DNA of 64,000 bases, from assembly GCF_947494875.1 (NCBI RefSeq), contig NZ_CANLWM010000009.1, positions 186,001-250,000 of the forward strand. Direction: 5' to 3'. Position 1 is the stretch's first letter. Every line of letters begins with the position of its first letter. The notes under the pieces were generated by a model that saw only the letters and a list, made by a program, of their open reading frames with translations, was not told the DNA's origin and did not search any database. A program made the position numbers and the translations under genes. Positions 1-9,068 of the stretch are shown in pieces. Source of the DNA: an uncultured Williamsia sp. Lineage in GTDB: Bacteria; Actinomycetota; Actinomycetes; Mycobacteriales; Mycobacteriaceae.

Positions 1-368
1 GCCGGCTGCCGACCGAGGAGAAGATCTCCCACGGCACCACCAAGTACGCGCTGCGGCGGGCGCTCGAACAGATCGTCCCGGCGCACGTGCTGCACCGCAA
101 GAAGTTGGGTTTCCCCGTCCCGCTGCGACACTGGCTCGCCGGGACCGAACTCCACGACTGGGCGCGCGAGACGATCGCGGCGTCGGGCGCGGGCCACATC
201 GTCGATCTCGCCGCCGTCGGCCGGATGCTCGACGAGCACCGCGCGGGCACCGTCGACAACAGTCGTCGCCTGTGGACCGTGCTGGTGTTCCTGGTGTGGC
301 ACGGCATCTTCGTCGAGGGCTCGATCGTCCCCGACATCGCCGACCACACCTACCCCGTACGGCTGTAG
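1..368 (+). CDS. asnB: asparagine synthetase (glutamine-hydrolysing), C-terminal end
   Basis: Partial gene entering from the left edge; the reading frame is open from base 3 to the TAG at 366-368, so only about 121 C-terminal residues are visible. The residues LPTEEKISHGTTKYALRRAL followed by KKLGFPVPLRHWL are typical of the synthetase (ATP-binding) half of class B asparagine synthetases, which transfer glutamine-derived ammonia to aspartyl-AMP. The N-terminal glutaminase domain with its catalytic Cys lies outside the window. It is convergent with adoK, as asnB/adoK are in M. tuberculosis (Rv2201/Rv2202c), which supports the call. Confidence 0.9.
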   Translation, partial: RLPTEEKISHGTTKYALRRALEQIVPAHVLHRKKLGFPVPLRHWLAGTELHDWARETIAASGAGHIVDLAAVGRMLDEHRAGTVDNSRRLWTVLVFLVWHGIFVEGSIVPDIADHTYPVRL

Positions 369-387
369 CCGCACGGGGCGGGGAGGG

Positions 388-1362
388 TCAGGGGACGATC
401 GCGCCGATCTCCTGCGCGGCGTCGGCGCCGTAGGTCTCCTCGAGGCGGGCGAGGGCGGTCTCCCGGTTCCACGTCCAGTCCTGCGGGGCGACGGTCTCGA
501 GCACGGACGTCGCGATGAGCGCGCCGAGCTGCGCGCTGCGCTCGAACGACAGGCCCTTCTGCTGCGCGAAGAGGAACCCCGCACGGAAGCCGTCGCCGAC
601 ACCCGTCGGGTCGACCTTCTCGGTGGCCGGGACGACGTCGACGTGGACGGTCTGGCCGTCCTTGCCGACGATGTCCGCGCCGTCGCCGCCGAGCGTCGTG
701 ACGCGGGTGGTGACCATCCCGGCGATCTCGTCGGCGCTCAGGCCCGTCTTCTTCTGCAGCAGGCCCCACTCGTACTCGTTGGTGAGCAGGTACTCCGCGC
801 CGTCGATCAGGGTGCGGATCTGGTCACCGTCGAGCAGCGCGAGCTGCTGGGACGGGTCGGCCGCGAACGGGATGCCCAGGTCGCGGCAGGACTGGCTGTG
901 CTGGGTCATGGCGACGGGGTCGTCGGCACCGATGAGCACCAGGTCGGGCTGTCCGTACTCGTCGGCGAGGTCGGACAGGGAGATCTGTCGCGCGTCGGCC
1001 ATGGCGCCGACGTAGAAGCTGGCCAACTGGGCCATGTCGTCGTCGGTGGTGCACATGAAGCGCGCGGTGTGCTTGGACGTCGAGGTGCGCACACCGCTGC
1101 AGTCGACACCGTTGGAGGTGAGCCACTCGCGGTAGTCGTCGAAGTCGGCGCCGACCGCACCGACCAGCATCGGCGACGCGCCGAGCAGACCGAGGCCGTA
1201 GGAGATGTTGCCGGCCACGCCGCCCCGCCGGACGACGAGGTCCTCGACCAGGAAGCTGAGGGAGATGTGGTGCAGGTGCTCGGCGAGGAGCTGCTCGCTG
1301 AACTTGCCCTTGAACCGCATCAGATGGTCGGTCGCGATCGAGCCGCAGATGGCGATGGCCAC
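388..1362 (-). CDS. adoK: adenosine kinase, PfkB family
   Basis: 324 residues, the same length as M. tuberculosis AdoK (Rv2202c), and similar to it throughout (start MAIAICGSIATDHLMRFKGK). AdoK phosphorylates adenosine to AMP in purine salvage; unlike most adenosine kinases it belongs to the bacterial ribokinase-like group. The PfkB signature DPTGVGDGFRAGF is at about residues 251-263, with catalytic base D257 and an anion-hole GVGD. The N-terminal glycine pair RRGGVAGN contacts the sugar. The start is GTG at 1362 with an AAAGGG ribosome site about 10 bases upstream. It is separated from the upstream HesB-type gene by a perfect inverted repeat, so it is probably transcribed alone. Confidence 0.93.
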   Translation of the reverse strand: MAIAICGSIATDHLMRFKGKFSEQLLAEHLHHISLSFLVEDLVVRRGGVAGNISYGLGLLGASPMLVGAVGADFDDYREWLTSNGVDCSGVRTSTSKHTARFMCTTDDDMAQLASFYVGAMADARQISLSDLADEYGQPDLVLIGADDPVAMTQHSQSCRDLGIPFAADPSQQLALLDGDQIRTLIDGAEYLLTNEYEWGLLQKKTGLSADEIAGMVTTRVTTLGGDGADIVGKDGQTVHVDVVPATEKVDPTGVGDGFRAGFLFAQQKGLSFERSAQLGALIATSVLETVAPQDWTWNRETALARLEETYGADAAQEIGAIVP

Positions 1363-1413
1363 GGTGGGGGAACCCTTTCGTCGGGATCGGTCGACCGCTC
1401 ACGCTACTGCAAC

Positions 1414-1450
1414 GACCGTGGCCCCCACCGTCACGGTGGGGGCCACGGTC
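1414..1450 (-). terminator. perfect 18-bp inverted repeat, likely terminator of the HesB-type gene
   Basis: Bases 1414-1431 are the exact reverse complement of 1433-1450, with a single C between them, so the RNA would fold into an extremely stable GC hairpin with a minimal loop. It lies about 40 bases beyond the stop of the HesB-type gene and upstream of adoK on the same strand. There is no U-tract, which is usual for actinobacterial terminators. It could also act on RNA stability. Confidence 0.65.
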
Positions 1451-1489
1451 GTGAACCCTGGGACCCGTCACAGACGGGCCCTCGTCAGA

Positions 1490-1864
1490 TCAGTTGAACG
1501 AGTCGCCGCAGGCGCAGCTGCCGGTCGCGTTCGGGTTGTCGATGGTGAAGCCCTGCTTCTCGATGGTGTCGACGAAGTCGATCGAGGCGCCCTGCACGTA
1601 CGGGGCGCTCATGCGGTCCACAGCCAGCTTCACGCCGCCGAAGTCGGCGGTGAGGTCACCGTCGAGGGAGCGGTCGTCGAAGAAGAGCTGGTAGCGCAGG
1701 CCGGCGCAGCCACCGGGCTGGACGGCGATGCGCAGGGCGAGGTCGTCGCGACCCTCCTGGTCGAGCAGGGCCTTCGCCTTGCCGGCCGCGGCGTCGGTCA
1801 GGATGACGCCGGTCGCGGGGGCGGTGGTCTCGGTGTCGGCGGTGACCTGGTTGTCGACGGTCAT
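1490..1864 (-). CDS. HesB/IscA-type iron-sulfur cluster insertion protein
   Basis: 124 residues. A-type carriers of this family hand Fe-S clusters to apo-proteins. The three family cysteines are present: C53 in GGCAGL and C117/C119 in the C-terminal CAC. I chose the ATG at 1864 (MTVDNQVTADTE) because GGAGAA sits just upstream; the frame is open for a further 24 codons, but those are arginine-rich and lack a ribosome site. The position between adoK and glycerate kinase equals M. tuberculosis Rv2204c, an ErpA-like protein. Clients plausibly include the 4Fe-4S enzyme LipA encoded about 12 kb away (inference). Confidence 0.92.
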   Translation of the reverse strand: MTVDNQVTADTETTAPATGVILTDAAAGKAKALLDQEGRDDLALRIAVQPGGCAGLRYQLFFDDRSLDGDLTADFGGVKLAVDRMSAPYVQGASIDFVDTIEKQGFTIDNPNATGSCACGDSFN

Positions 1865-2054
1865 GCGTTCTCCTCGTGTTCTCGTGGCCCGCGATGTGCT
1901 CGCGGTCCGACGATCTCTCGTCGTGTCGACGTGCATGCTTCTTCGGCGGTGTCGCGTCGATCAGGTGCCTGAGAGGACAACGGTACTCCTGTCGGCGCTG
2001 TTCCCGCCCATCGCGGGGCACGACCCGCAGGGGCGGTGCACCGCGTCACCGGGC

Positions 2055-3179
2055 TCATCGGCTCCAGTCACGGGCCATGGGTTCGACGAGGTCGGCGAGC
2101 AGCGGTCCGGCCTGGTCCATCGCGTGCTGGAGCGACTCGGCGATGTCGACGACGGCGCGCGCGGTGACGATCCCCGCCGCGTCGAGTGAGGCGGCGTCGA
2201 GCTGCACCTGCCCGGCCACCACCGCGGTCGGGACCTGCCGGTCCGCGGCCAGGCGGGCGACGGCCGCGACGACCTTGCCGGTCAGCGTCTGCGTGTCCAC
2301 GCGCCCCTCCCCCGTGATCACCACATCCGCCCGGGACACGAGACCCTCCAGACCGATGGCGTCGGCGACGACCCGCGCGCCGGACACCCGTCGGCCACCG
2401 AGCGCGAGCAGGCCGACGCCCAGTCCGCCGGCGGCCCCGGCACCGGGCTCGTCCCGCCAGGATCGGCCGGTCGCCCGGGTCAGCGCATCGTCCCACTCGC
2501 GGAGCCGTCCCTCGAGTGTGTCCACCGTCGCCGGATCGGCACCCTTCTGTGGCCCGAACACCGCCGCCGCCCCGCTCGGGCCGAGCAACGGGCTCTCCAC
2601 GTCCGAGGCGACGACCACCTCGACGTCGGCGAGGAGGTCGCGAGCCAGCGCGATCCACCTCTGCCGGTCCGCGTCGTCGGACGCACCGGCCGGGTCCTCG
2701 TCGGCTGCGGGCGGTGGGTGACCGGCCAGGGCCGCGACCATCCCGGCGCCGCCGTCGGTGCTCGACGACCCGCCGAGACCCACGACGACGCGCCCGGCCC
2801 CGGCGGCCAGCGCAGCCGCGACGAGCTCCCCGACGCCCCAGGTGGATGCGGTGACAGCGGTGTGCGGGGTGGGTGTGCCGACCAGGTGCAGGCCGCAGGC
2901 CTGCGCGCACTCGACGTAGGCGATCGGCGTGGGCCCCGACTCGTCGAGCAGCCACCGGGCGTCGACGGGGCTCCCGAGCGGACCACGGACGGTGGTGACG
3001 ACCACGCGACCGGTCCGCGTCGCCAGCACGTCCACGAACCCCGGACCGCCGTCGGACTGCGGTGCGCACACGACCTCGTCGTCGGGGCGGGCGCGCAGCC
3101 ATCCGCGCGCGACGGCGTCGGCCGCCTCGACCGCGGTCAGGGTGTCGCCGAACGAGTCGGGCGCGACGAGGACCCGCAT
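2055..3179 (-). CDS. glycerate kinase
   Basis: 374 residues, the normal length for the GlxK/GarK family (class II glycerate kinase), which phosphorylates D-glycerate with ATP. It starts MRVLVAPDSFGDTLTAVEAA, the family N-terminal motif (usually APDSFK..LTA), and carries FDGGPGF-like SDGGPGF, the GLGGSSSTDGGAG glycine loop and VITGEGRVDTQTLTGK near the C-terminus. The ORF stays open upstream for 126 codons, but the family motif begins at this ATG and a TATACT -10 box lies six bases before it. Position matches Rv2205c. It is divergent from the DUF3043 gene. Confidence 0.9.
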   Translation of the reverse strand: MRVLVAPDSFGDTLTAVEAADAVARGWLRARPDDEVVCAPQSDGGPGFVDVLATRTGRVVVTTVRGPLGSPVDARWLLDESGPTPIAYVECAQACGLHLVGTPTPHTAVTASTWGVGELVAAALAAGAGRVVVGLGGSSSTDGGAGMVAALAGHPPPAADEDPAGASDDADRQRWIALARDLLADVEVVVASDVESPLLGPSGAAAVFGPQKGADPATVDTLEGRLREWDDALTRATGRSWRDEPGAGAAGGLGVGLLALGGRRVSGARVVADAIGLEGLVSRADVVITGEGRVDTQTLTGKVVAAVARLAADRQVPTAVVAGQVQLDAASLDAAGIVTARAVVDIAESLQHAMDQAGPLLADLVEPMARDWSR

Positions 3180-3185
3180 GGGCGA

Positions 3186-3191
3186 AGTATA
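3186..3191 (-). promoter_or_regulatory. leaderless -10 box of the glycerate kinase gene
   Basis: TATACT on the minus strand, with six or seven bases to the ATG at 3179. Transcription starting at the A of ATG would give a leaderless mRNA; there is no ribosome site. One of a dozen such arrangements in the window. Confidence 0.6.
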
Positions 3192-3257
3192 GGAACGCAT
3201 CGGCCCCCGTGGTGGGTCGGACACGACGGCCCACCCCATGCCGGTCGCGCGGTCGAA

Positions 3258-3263
3258 TATCCT
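3258..3263 (+). promoter_or_regulatory. leaderless -10 box of the DUF3043 gene
   Basis: TATCCT, seven bases before the GTG at 3271 and no Shine-Dalgarno sequence. It drives DUF3043 and probably the cobUT-cobS genes behind it. The 91-base divergent gap also holds the glycerate kinase promoter. Confidence 0.6.
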
Positions 3264-3270
3264 GGCGGGC

Positions 3271-3954
3271 GTGAAGTTGCCCTGGAAGAACGAGACCCCC
3301 GCCGAGGCCGGTGAGGCGACCTCGTCGTCCGCGCGTGCGGCGGCCGATGCGAGCGCCGACGGGACCACCGCGACCGCCACGCGCACCACGCAGGGCAAGG
3401 GGCGGCCGACGCCGAAGCGACGTGAGGCGGAGGCCCGTCGTCGTGGGCCGGTCACCCCGGCGCCGACGACCCGGGCCGAGGCCCGTGCGCGCCGCAAGGA
3501 GCTCAAGGGTCCCCGCAAGAGCCGCGCCGAACGCAAGGTCGACGGCGAGAGCCGCAAGAACGCCCGCGCCGAGCAGCGCCAGAAGATGATGGACGGCGAC
3601 GAGCGCTACCTGATGCCCCGCGACAAGGGTCCGGTGCGCAAGTACGTGCGCGACGTCGTCGACTCCCGGCGCAACTTCGCAGGCCTGTTCATGCCGTTCG
3701 CGATCCTGCTGATCGTGGTCATGTTCCTGCCCGCGATCGCCGTCTACGCGACGCTGCTGATGCTGGTGTTCGCCGTGTTCCTGGTCATCGACGGCGTCAT
3801 CCTCGGCCGCCTGGTGAACAAGCGTGTGCGGGAACGGTTCCCGGACTCCACCGACGGCGGGTTCGCGCTGGGCTGGTACTCGTTCAGCCGGTCCATGCAG
3901 ATGCGCTTCATGCGCGCCCCCCGCCCGCAGGTGAAGCCCGGCGACGCGGTCTAG
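3271..3954 (+). CDS. DUF3043 membrane protein
   Basis: 227 residues, equivalent in position to M. tuberculosis Rv2206. The first 130 residues are charged and rich in Arg, Lys, Ala and Glu with low complexity, so they are probably cytoplasmic. Two hydrophobic segments follow at about 138-158 and 160-178, then a basic C-terminal tail of about 45 residues. No catalytic motif is visible and the function is unknown. I chose GTG at 3271 (VKLPWKNET) over an in-frame ATG at 3238 because the TATCCT box fits the GTG. The cobUT gene follows after four bases, so co-transcription is likely, although a role in cobalamin synthesis is not shown. Confidence 0.85.
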   Translation: MKLPWKNETPAEAGEATSSSARAAADASADGTTATATRTTQGKGRPTPKRREAEARRRGPVTPAPTTRAEARARRKELKGPRKSRAERKVDGESRKNARAEQRQKMMDGDERYLMPRDKGPVRKYVRDVVDSRRNFAGLFMPFAILLIVVMFLPAIAVYATLLMLVFAVFLVIDGVILGRLVNKRVRERFPDSTDGGFALGWYSFSRSMQMRFMRAPRPQVKPGDAV

Positions 3955-3958
3955 GGGC

Positions 3959-5719
3959 GTGCGCACGCTGGTTCTGGGCGGTATCCGCTCGGGCAAATCC
4001 GCGCTGGCCGAGGACCTCGTCCGCGAGTCGGGCCCGGCCGTCCGCTACGTCGCCACCGCGAGTCTGCCGCCGACCGGTGACCCCGACTTCGCCGCCCGCA
4101 TCGACGCGCACCGGAGTCGTCGGCCGTCGGCGTGGTCGGTCGTCGAGGACGACGAGGTCGCCGCGGTGCTGCGCGACGACCCCGACTCCGTCACCCTCGT
4201 CGACGACCTCGGCAACTGGGTCTCGTCGCATCTCGACCGTCTCGGCGCGTGGGAGAACCCCGACGTCGACCTGACCGACCACATCGCCGACCTCGCCGCC
4301 GCCGTCGCCGCCCACCGCGGCGATCTGGTTCTGGTGTCCCCGGAGGTCGGGCTGTCGCTGGTGGCGTCGGTGCCCTCCGGGCGACGGTTCCAGGACGACC
4401 TCGGCCGCGTGAACACCGCAGTGGCCGCCGTCTGCGATCGCGTGCTGCTGGTCGTCGCCGGTCGTGTCCTCGAACTCGACGACCCGGGTCTCGTCGAGCA
4501 CCGCGCCCCGGTCGCCCGTGAGGTGACGCCCGCCCCGGTCGCGGCGCCCGTCCCCGCGGCGGCGCCCGTGGAGGCCGACGCAGTCCCGACCACGGCGCCG
4601 ACCGCGGCGCCGACGCGGCCGCTCACCCCGTCGACGGGGGCGCACAGCGGCGCCCCCGACGAGTTCGACGTCGTCGCGTCACCCGACGCGGATGTCGCCG
4701 AGAGTGCCCGTGCCCGTCAGCGCTCGCTGACCAAGCCCGAGGGATCGCTGGGTCGCCTGGAGGAGCTGTCGATCTGGGCGGCGTCGTGCCAGGGCGTGTG
4801 CCCGCCCGCACCCTTCGCCGATCCGGTGGTCGTCGTGTTCGCCGGCGACCACGGTGTGGCGCGGGCCGGGGTCTCGGCCTACCCGCCCGAGGTGACCGCG
4901 CAGATGGTCGCCAACATCGCCGCCGGGGGTGCTGCGGTGTCGGTGCTCGCGCAGCGGATGGGTGCGCGAGTGATCGTCGAGGACATCGCCGTCGACGCCG
5001 ACACCGATCCCACCCTCGCCGGGCACAAGGTCTGTCGCGGCAGCGGCGACCTCCGCGTCGAGGACGCACTGACGGCCGACCAGGCGCGCACCGCCCTCGC
5101 CGCGGGACGGGCGATCGCCGACGACCTCATCGACTCCGGCGTGGACCTGCTGATCGCCGGTGACCTCGGCATCGGCAACACGACGCCCGCGGCCGTGCTC
5201 GTCGGGACGCTCACCGGTACCGAGCCCGTCGTGGTGGTCGGGCGCGGCACGGGCATCGACGACCACGGCTGGATCCGCAAGACCGCGGCCATCCGCGACG
5301 GAATGCGGCGGGCGCGGAAGGTGTCGCGATCGCCGGTGGACCTGCTCGCCGCGGTCGCCGGTGCGGACATCGCGGCGATGGCCGGGTTCCTCGCGCAGGC
5401 CGCGCTGCGGCGCACACCGGTGATCCTCGACGGCGTCGTCGTCACCGCGGCCGCGCTGGTCGCCGAGGATCTCGCGCCGGGTGCCACGCGATGGTGGCTC
5501 GCCGGCCACCGGTCCGCGGAACCCGCCCACGCGATCGCGTTGCGTCAACTCGACCTCGAGCCGGTCGTCGAGTTCGGCATGCGGCTCGGCGAGGGCAGCG
5601 GCGCACTCACGGCGCTGCCGATCCTGCAGGCCGCGGTCGCGACCCTCGCCTCGATGGCCACCTTCGACGACGCGGGCGTGTCCACCCGCGACGAGGTCGA
5701 CGCGACCGAGCCGGTGTGA
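3959..5719 (+). CDS. CobU-CobT fusion (adenosylcobinamide kinase/guanylyltransferase plus DMB phosphoribosyltransferase)
   Basis: 586 residues in one frame joining two cobalamin nucleotide-loop enzymes. Residues 1 to about 180 are CobU: P-loop GGIRSGKS (7-14) and the AHRSRRP segment with the guanylylated His expected in this family; it phosphorylates adenosylcobinamide and forms AdoCbi-GDP. An Ala/Pro-rich linker spans roughly 185-236. The rest is CobT, starting near [18 protein letters not shown] (about 250) with FAGDHGVA and a C-terminal RLGEGSGA (about 541-548) carrying the catalytic Glu; it makes alpha-ribazole phosphate. In M. tuberculosis cobU and cobT are separate genes. Start GTG is four bases after DUF3043; cobS follows immediately. 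Both halves look intact. Confidence 0.93.
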   Translation: MRTLVLGGIRSGKSALAEDLVRESGPAVRYVATASLPPTGDPDFAARIDAHRSRRPSAWSVVEDDEVAAVLRDDPDSVTLVDDLGNWVSSHLDRLGAWENPDVDLTDHIADLAAAVAAHRGDLVLVSPEVGLSLVASVPSGRRFQDDLGRVNTAVAAVCDRVLLVVAGRVLELDDPGLVEHRAPVAREVTPAPVAAPVPAAAPVEADAVPTTAPTAAPTRPLTPSTGAHSGAPDEFDVVASPDADVAESARARQRSLTKPEGSLGRLEELSIWAASCQGVCPPAPFADPVVVVFAGDHGVARAGVSAYPPEVTAQMVANIAAGGAAVSVLAQRMGARVIVEDIAVDADTDPTLAGHKVCRGSGDLRVEDALTADQARTALAAGRAIADDLIDSGVDLLIAGDLGIGNTTPAAVLVGTLTGTEPVVVVGRGTGIDDHGWIRKTAAIRDGMRRARKVSRSPVDLLAAVAGADIAAMAGFLAQAALRRTPVILDGVVVTAAALVAEDLAPGATRWWLAGHRSAEPAHAIALRQLDLEPVVEFGMRLGEGSGALTALPILQAAVATLASMATFDDAGVSTRDEVDATEPV

Positions 5720-5721
5720 CG

Positions 5722-6501
5722 ATGGCCGCCGCCGAGCGGTCGCCCCGTCGCCCGACGCCCATCCGCGCCGTGGCGCTGGCGTTCTCGTGGCTCACCGTGC
5801 TGCCGCTACCCCAGCCACGGTTCACCATCGACCGCACGGCGGGAGGTTCGGCGATCGCCGCCGCGCCCGTCGTCGGCATCCTGCTCGGCGCCGCCACGGC
5901 CGGCCTCGCGGTCGGCCTGTCGCAGACCGGACTCCCCGCGGCGGCGGTCGGATTCCTCGCGGTGGGGTTCCTCGCGGTGATCACCCGCGGCATGCACGTC
6001 GACGGTCTGGCCGACACCGCCGACGGGCTCGGCAGCATGCGACCGCCCGAGGCCGCACGGGAGATCATGCGGTCGGGACCGGTCGGTCCCTTCGGTGCGG
6101 CGACGCTCGTCGTCGTCCTGGCGCTGCAGGCCATGCTGATCGGGTCGCTCGCCGACGAGGGACGCTGGGTCGCGATCGTCGTGGCGGTCACGGTGGGACG
6201 GGTCGCGGTGGTGGTGGCCTGTCAGCGGTCGATCCCGGCCGCGGTCGACGGATTCGGCGCGATCGTCGGTGCGACGCAACGACTGTCGGTGCTCGCCTGG
6301 GTGGTCCTCGCCGTCGTCGCGGCGGTCGGCGCAGACCAGGACCGGCGGTGGCAGGGGCCGGTCGTGATCGTCGTCGTGCTGATCGGTGCCGCGCTGTGGG
6401 CGCGTCACTGCGCCCGCCGGCTCGGCGGGGTCGGCGGCGACGTCCTCGGCGCGACCGTCGAACTCACCACGGCCGCAGCGCTCGTCGGCCTGGCCCTGTA
6501 G
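5722..6501 (+). CDS. cobS: adenosylcobinamide-GDP ribazoletransferase (cobalamin synthase)
   Basis: 259 residues, normal for CobS, the polytopic membrane enzyme that joins AdoCbi-GDP and alpha-ribazole (products of the two halves of the preceding fusion). The family motif HVDGLADTADGL is at about residues 92-104, followed by IMRSGPVGPFG; five to six hydrophobic segments are evident. The start is ambiguous: ATG at 5722, or GTG at 5716 overlapping the cobUT stop as GTGA; the proteins differ by two residues. CobUT and CobS thus form one translationally coupled unit that completes the nucleotide loop. No cobalamin riboswitch precedes this operon. A 21-bp tandem repeat follows the stop. Confidence 0.93.
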   Translation: MAAAERSPRRPTPIRAVALAFSWLTVLPLPQPRFTIDRTAGGSAIAAAPVVGILLGAATAGLAVGLSQTGLPAAAVGFLAVGFLAVITRGMHVDGLADTADGLGSMRPPEAAREIMRSGPVGPFGAATLVVVLALQAMLIGSLADEGRWVAIVVAVTVGRVAVVVACQRSIPAAVDGFGAIVGATQRLSVLAWVVLAVVAAVGADQDRRWQGPVVIVVVLIGAALWARHCARRLGGVGGDVLGATVELTTAAALVGLAL

Positions 6502-6513
6502 TCGGGCGGCCAC

Positions 6514-6613
6514 CCGCCCACTCGACGTCCCCAACCGCCCACTCGACGTCTCCGGCCGCCCACTCGACGTCTCCGGCCGCCCACTCGACGTCTCCGGGCG
6601 CCCACTCGACGGG
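6514..6613. repeat. 21-bp tandem repeat, five copies
   Basis: Units beginning at 6514, 6535, 6556, 6577 and 6598 share the core CGCCCACTCGACG; copies two to four are essentially identical (CCGCCCACTCGACGTCTCCGG) and the outer ones diverge. It lies in the gap between the convergent genes cobS and ilvE. The period equals seven codons, but the frames that cross it have no start or family support. Copy number could vary between strains. Confidence 0.9.
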
Positions 6614-6683
6614 TGGACGCAGGGCGGACGTCGGCCGGGGGGGCCGGGCGGGCGGACGGCTTCGGCGCGAGGGCGTGGGTGGG

Positions 6684-7787
6684 TCAGGCGCCGTGCAGCG
6701 GCGTCATCCAGCCGTGGGTGTCGGCGAACGTCCCGCGCTGGATCCCGGTGAGCGTGTCGCGCAGGGCCGTGGTCACCTGGCCCGGGTTGCCGTCGCCGAC
6801 CGTGTAGTCGTCGGAGTCGCCGGCGACGCGGCCGACGGGGGTGATGACCGCGGCGGTGCCGCAGGCGAACACCTCGGTGATGTCTCCGGAGGCCACACCC
6901 TTGCGGAGCTCCTCGACGGAGACCTTGCGCTCCTCGACGGCGATCCCTGCGTCGACCGACAGCGTCAGCAGCGAGTCGCGGGTGACACCGGGCAGCAGCG
7001 ACCCCGACAGTTCCGGGGTGACGAGACGCGCGTCGGCGCCCGACCCGAAGACGAAGAACAGGTTCATGCCGCCCATCTCCTCGATGAAACGGCGCTCGAT
7101 GGCGTCGAGCCAGACGACCTGCTCACACCCGTGCTCGGCGGCCTGCGCCTGCGCGAGAAGCGACGCCGCGTAGTTGCCGCCGGTCTTCGCGTCACCGATG
7201 CCCCCCGGCGCCGCGCGCACGTACTCCGACGACAGCCAGACGCTGACCGGCTTGAGGCCACCCGGGAAGTAGGCGCCGGCCGGCGAGGCGATGACGATGT
7301 AGGTGTACGTGTGCGACGGCCGCACGCCCAGGGCGGGGTCCGTCGCGAACATGAACGGCCGCAGGTACAGCGAGTCCTCGCCACCGGCGGCCGGCACCCA
7401 TTCGTGATCCGCGTCGAGCAGCGCCCGCAGTGAACCGAGGAAGTCCTCCTCGGGCAACTCCGGCATCGCCAGGCGCCGCGCCGACGAGTTCAGCCGACGC
7501 GCGTTGGCGTCGGGCCGGAACGACGCGATGGTGCCGTCCGGCTGCCGGTAGGCCTTCAGTCCCTCGAAGATCTCCTGCGCGTAGTGCAGGACCATCGCCG
7601 ACGGGTCGAGTGCGATGGGTCCGTAGGGCTCGACCCTCGGTGAGTGCCAACCGCGGTCGCCGTCGAAGTCGATCATGACCATGTGGTCGGTGAAGTGGTT
7701 GCCGAACCCCGGAGCCTGCAGGATCTCCGCGCGTCGCGAGGCCGGGGTGGGCTGCGGGTGCTCGATCCGGGTGAGCTCCATGGTCAT
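6684..7787 (-). CDS. ilvE: branched-chain amino acid aminotransferase
   Basis: 367 residues, one shorter than M. tuberculosis IlvE (Rv2210c). This PLP enzyme of fold type IV interconverts Leu, Ile and Val with their 2-oxo acids, the last step of branched-chain synthesis. The PLP lysine is K201 in [12 protein letters not shown]. Family segments include [13 protein letters not shown] (about 69-81), [10 protein letters not shown] (141-150) and [12 protein letters not shown] near the C-terminus. The start ATG at 7787 (MTMELTR) has a TACGAT -10 box six bases upstream and no ribosome site; a second in-frame ATG lies two codons later. It is monocistronic between the 21-bp repeat and gcvT. Confidence 0.95.
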   Translation of the reverse strand: MTMELTRIEHPQPTPASRRAEILQAPGFGNHFTDHMVMIDFDGDRGWHSPRVEPYGPIALDPSAMVLHYAQEIFEGLKAYRQPDGTIASFRPDANARRLNSSARRLAMPELPEEDFLGSLRALLDADHEWVPAAGGEDSLYLRPFMFATDPALGVRPSHTYTYIVIASPAGAYFPGGLKPVSVWLSSEYVRAAPGGIGDAKTGGNYAASLLAQAQAAEHGCEQVVWLDAIERRFIEEMGGMNLFFVFGSGADARLVTPELSGSLLPGVTRDSLLTLSVDAGIAVEERKVSVEELRKGVASGDITEVFACGTAAVITPVGRVAGDSDDYTVGDGNPGQVTTALRDTLTGIQRGTFADTHGWMTPLHGA

Positions 7788-7793
7788 GGGGCG

Positions 7794-7799
7794 ATCGTA
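7794..7799 (-). promoter_or_regulatory. leaderless -10 box of ilvE
   Basis: TACGAT on the minus strand with six bases to the ATG at 7787. No Shine-Dalgarno sequence is present. Confidence 0.6.
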
Positions 7800-7854
7800 G
7801 ACCCCGTACCGTTCGCCCCACCCGCCCCACACGCGCCGGGGACGGGCCGCGCTG

Positions 7855-8967
7855 TCAGCGGGTGCGCACGTCCACGAACGGCGGCGCGACGACCTCGCAC
7901 TCCAGACCGCGGCCGCGCACATCGACGAGGACGGTGTCACCGTCGGAGACCTCGGCGGCGGTGTCGATCAACGCCAGCGCGATCCCCTGCTTCAGCGACG
8001 GCGAGAACGTGCCCGACGTGCACACCCCGATGTCGGCGCCGGAGGTGGTCTGGACCTGGCAGTCGGCGCGCGGGACCCCGCGGCCGGCGGCACGCAGACC
8101 GCGGAGGCGGCGGGTCGGGCCGGACTCCTTCTCCGCGAGCAGGGCGTCCCGACCGAAGAACTCGGGCTTCTTCCACCCGACCGCCCACCCGCAGCGCGCC
8201 TGCACCGGGCTGATGTCGAGGGACAGCTCGTGGCCGTGCAGCGGGTAGCCCATCTCGGTGCGCAGGGTGTCGCGGGCGCCGAGGCCGGCGGGGAGTCCAC
8301 CGGCCGCGGTGACCGACGCCAGGACGGCGTCGAAGACGGCCGCGGTGTCGTCCCAGGCCGGCAGCAGCTCGTATCCGTGTTCGCCGGTGTATCCGGTGCG
8401 GCACACGCGGACACGCCGGGTGCTGCCACCCACCTCGATGTCGGCGTCGACGAATCCCATGTAGTCCATGTCCGACGGGAGCCCGACCTCGGCGAGCACG
8501 TCCTGCGAACGCGGGCCCTGCACGGCGAGCACCCCGAAATCGCGGTGACGATCCACGACGCTGATGTCGTCCGGTGCGGCGGCGGCGAGCGCGGCGACGA
8601 CCGCCGCGGTGTTCGCCGCGTTCGGCACCAGGAAGATCTCGTCGTCGCCCACGCGATAGGCGATGAGGTCGTCGACGACACCGCCGGAGGCGTCGGCGCA
8701 GAGGGTGTACTGCGCGCGGCCCGCCTCGATGCGGTCGAGATCGTTGGTGAGGCAGCGGTTCACGAACGCCGCGGCGCCCGGCCCGGTCACCGAGGCCTTC
8801 CCGAGATGGCTGACGTCGAAGAGCCCGACGGTCTCGCGGACGGTGGTGTGTTCGGCCACCGTGCCCGAATAGGAGAGCGGCATCGACCACCCGCTGAACT
8901 CCGCGAACGTCGCCCCGAGGGCGGTGTGGACGTCGGTGATCGGACCCGGGATCGGCGCATCGGACAT
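7855..8967 (-). CDS. gcvT: glycine cleavage system T protein (aminomethyltransferase)
   Basis: 370 residues. GcvT releases ammonia from the aminomethyl-lipoyl H protein and passes the methylene group to tetrahydrofolate. Recognised by the N-terminal [41 protein letters not shown] and the C-terminal aminomethyltransferase region with [24 protein letters not shown] sequence. Position equals Rv2211c. The chosen start ATG at 8967 ([19 protein letters not shown]) has a TAGGGT -10 box seven bases upstream. The partners gcvH and gcvP are not in the window. It is divergent from pepA, with about 100 bases between them and no glycine riboswitch. Confidence 0.94.
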   Translation of the reverse strand: MSDAPIPGPITDVHTALGATFAEFSGWSMPLSYSGTVAEHTTVRETVGLFDVSHLGKASVTGPGAAAFVNRCLTNDLDRIEAGRAQYTLCADASGGVVDDLIAYRVGDDEIFLVPNAANTAAVVAALAAAAPDDISVVDRHRDFGVLAVQGPRSQDVLAEVGLPSDMDYMGFVDADIEVGGSTRRVRVCRTGYTGEHGYELLPAWDDTAAVFDAVLASVTAAGGLPAGLGARDTLRTEMGYPLHGHELSLDISPVQARCGWAVGWKKPEFFGRDALLAEKESGPTRRLRGLRAAGRGVPRADCQVQTTSGADIGVCTSGTFSPSLKQGIALALIDTAAEVSDGDTVLVDVRGRGLECEVVAPPFVDVRTR

Positions 8968-8974
8968 GCCCGAC

Positions 8975-8980
8975 ACCCTA
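8975..8980 (-). promoter_or_regulatory. probable leaderless -10 box of gcvT
   Basis: TAGGGT on the minus strand with seven bases to the ATG at 8967. The GGGT could also be read as a weak ribosome site, so leaderless translation is less certain here. Confidence 0.45.
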
Positions 8981-9068
8981 GAGGGAGGCGTCGCCCCACG
9001 CGGGTCGCGCCGTCCCGCGTCGCCCGTAGGCTGGGCGGTCGCAGACCGTCCCACCCGAAAGGCGCACC

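Noticed and set aside
3180-3270. Cobalamin riboswitch upstream of the cobUT transcript
   Set aside because: There are only 91 bases before DUF3043 and four before cobUT, too little for the roughly 200-base element, and no B12-box sequence was found.
3180-3557. N-terminal extension of glycerate kinase
   Set aside because: The upstream 126 codons overlap the DUF3043 gene on the other strand and have no family match, whereas a TATACT box fits the ATG at 3179.
6514-6613. CRISPR-like array
   Set aside because: Units are directly adjacent with no unique spacers, and no cas genes are in the window.
6386-6751. Frame encoding a heptapeptide repeat (RPLDVSG) across the 21-bp tandem repeat
   Set aside because: It starts inside cobS in another frame, has no ribosome site and no homology; the repeat is better explained as non-coding DNA.
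8968-9068. Glycine riboswitch between gcvT and pepA
   Set aside because: The gap is only about 100 bases, shared by divergent genes, and gcvT appears leaderless; no aptamer-like structure seen.
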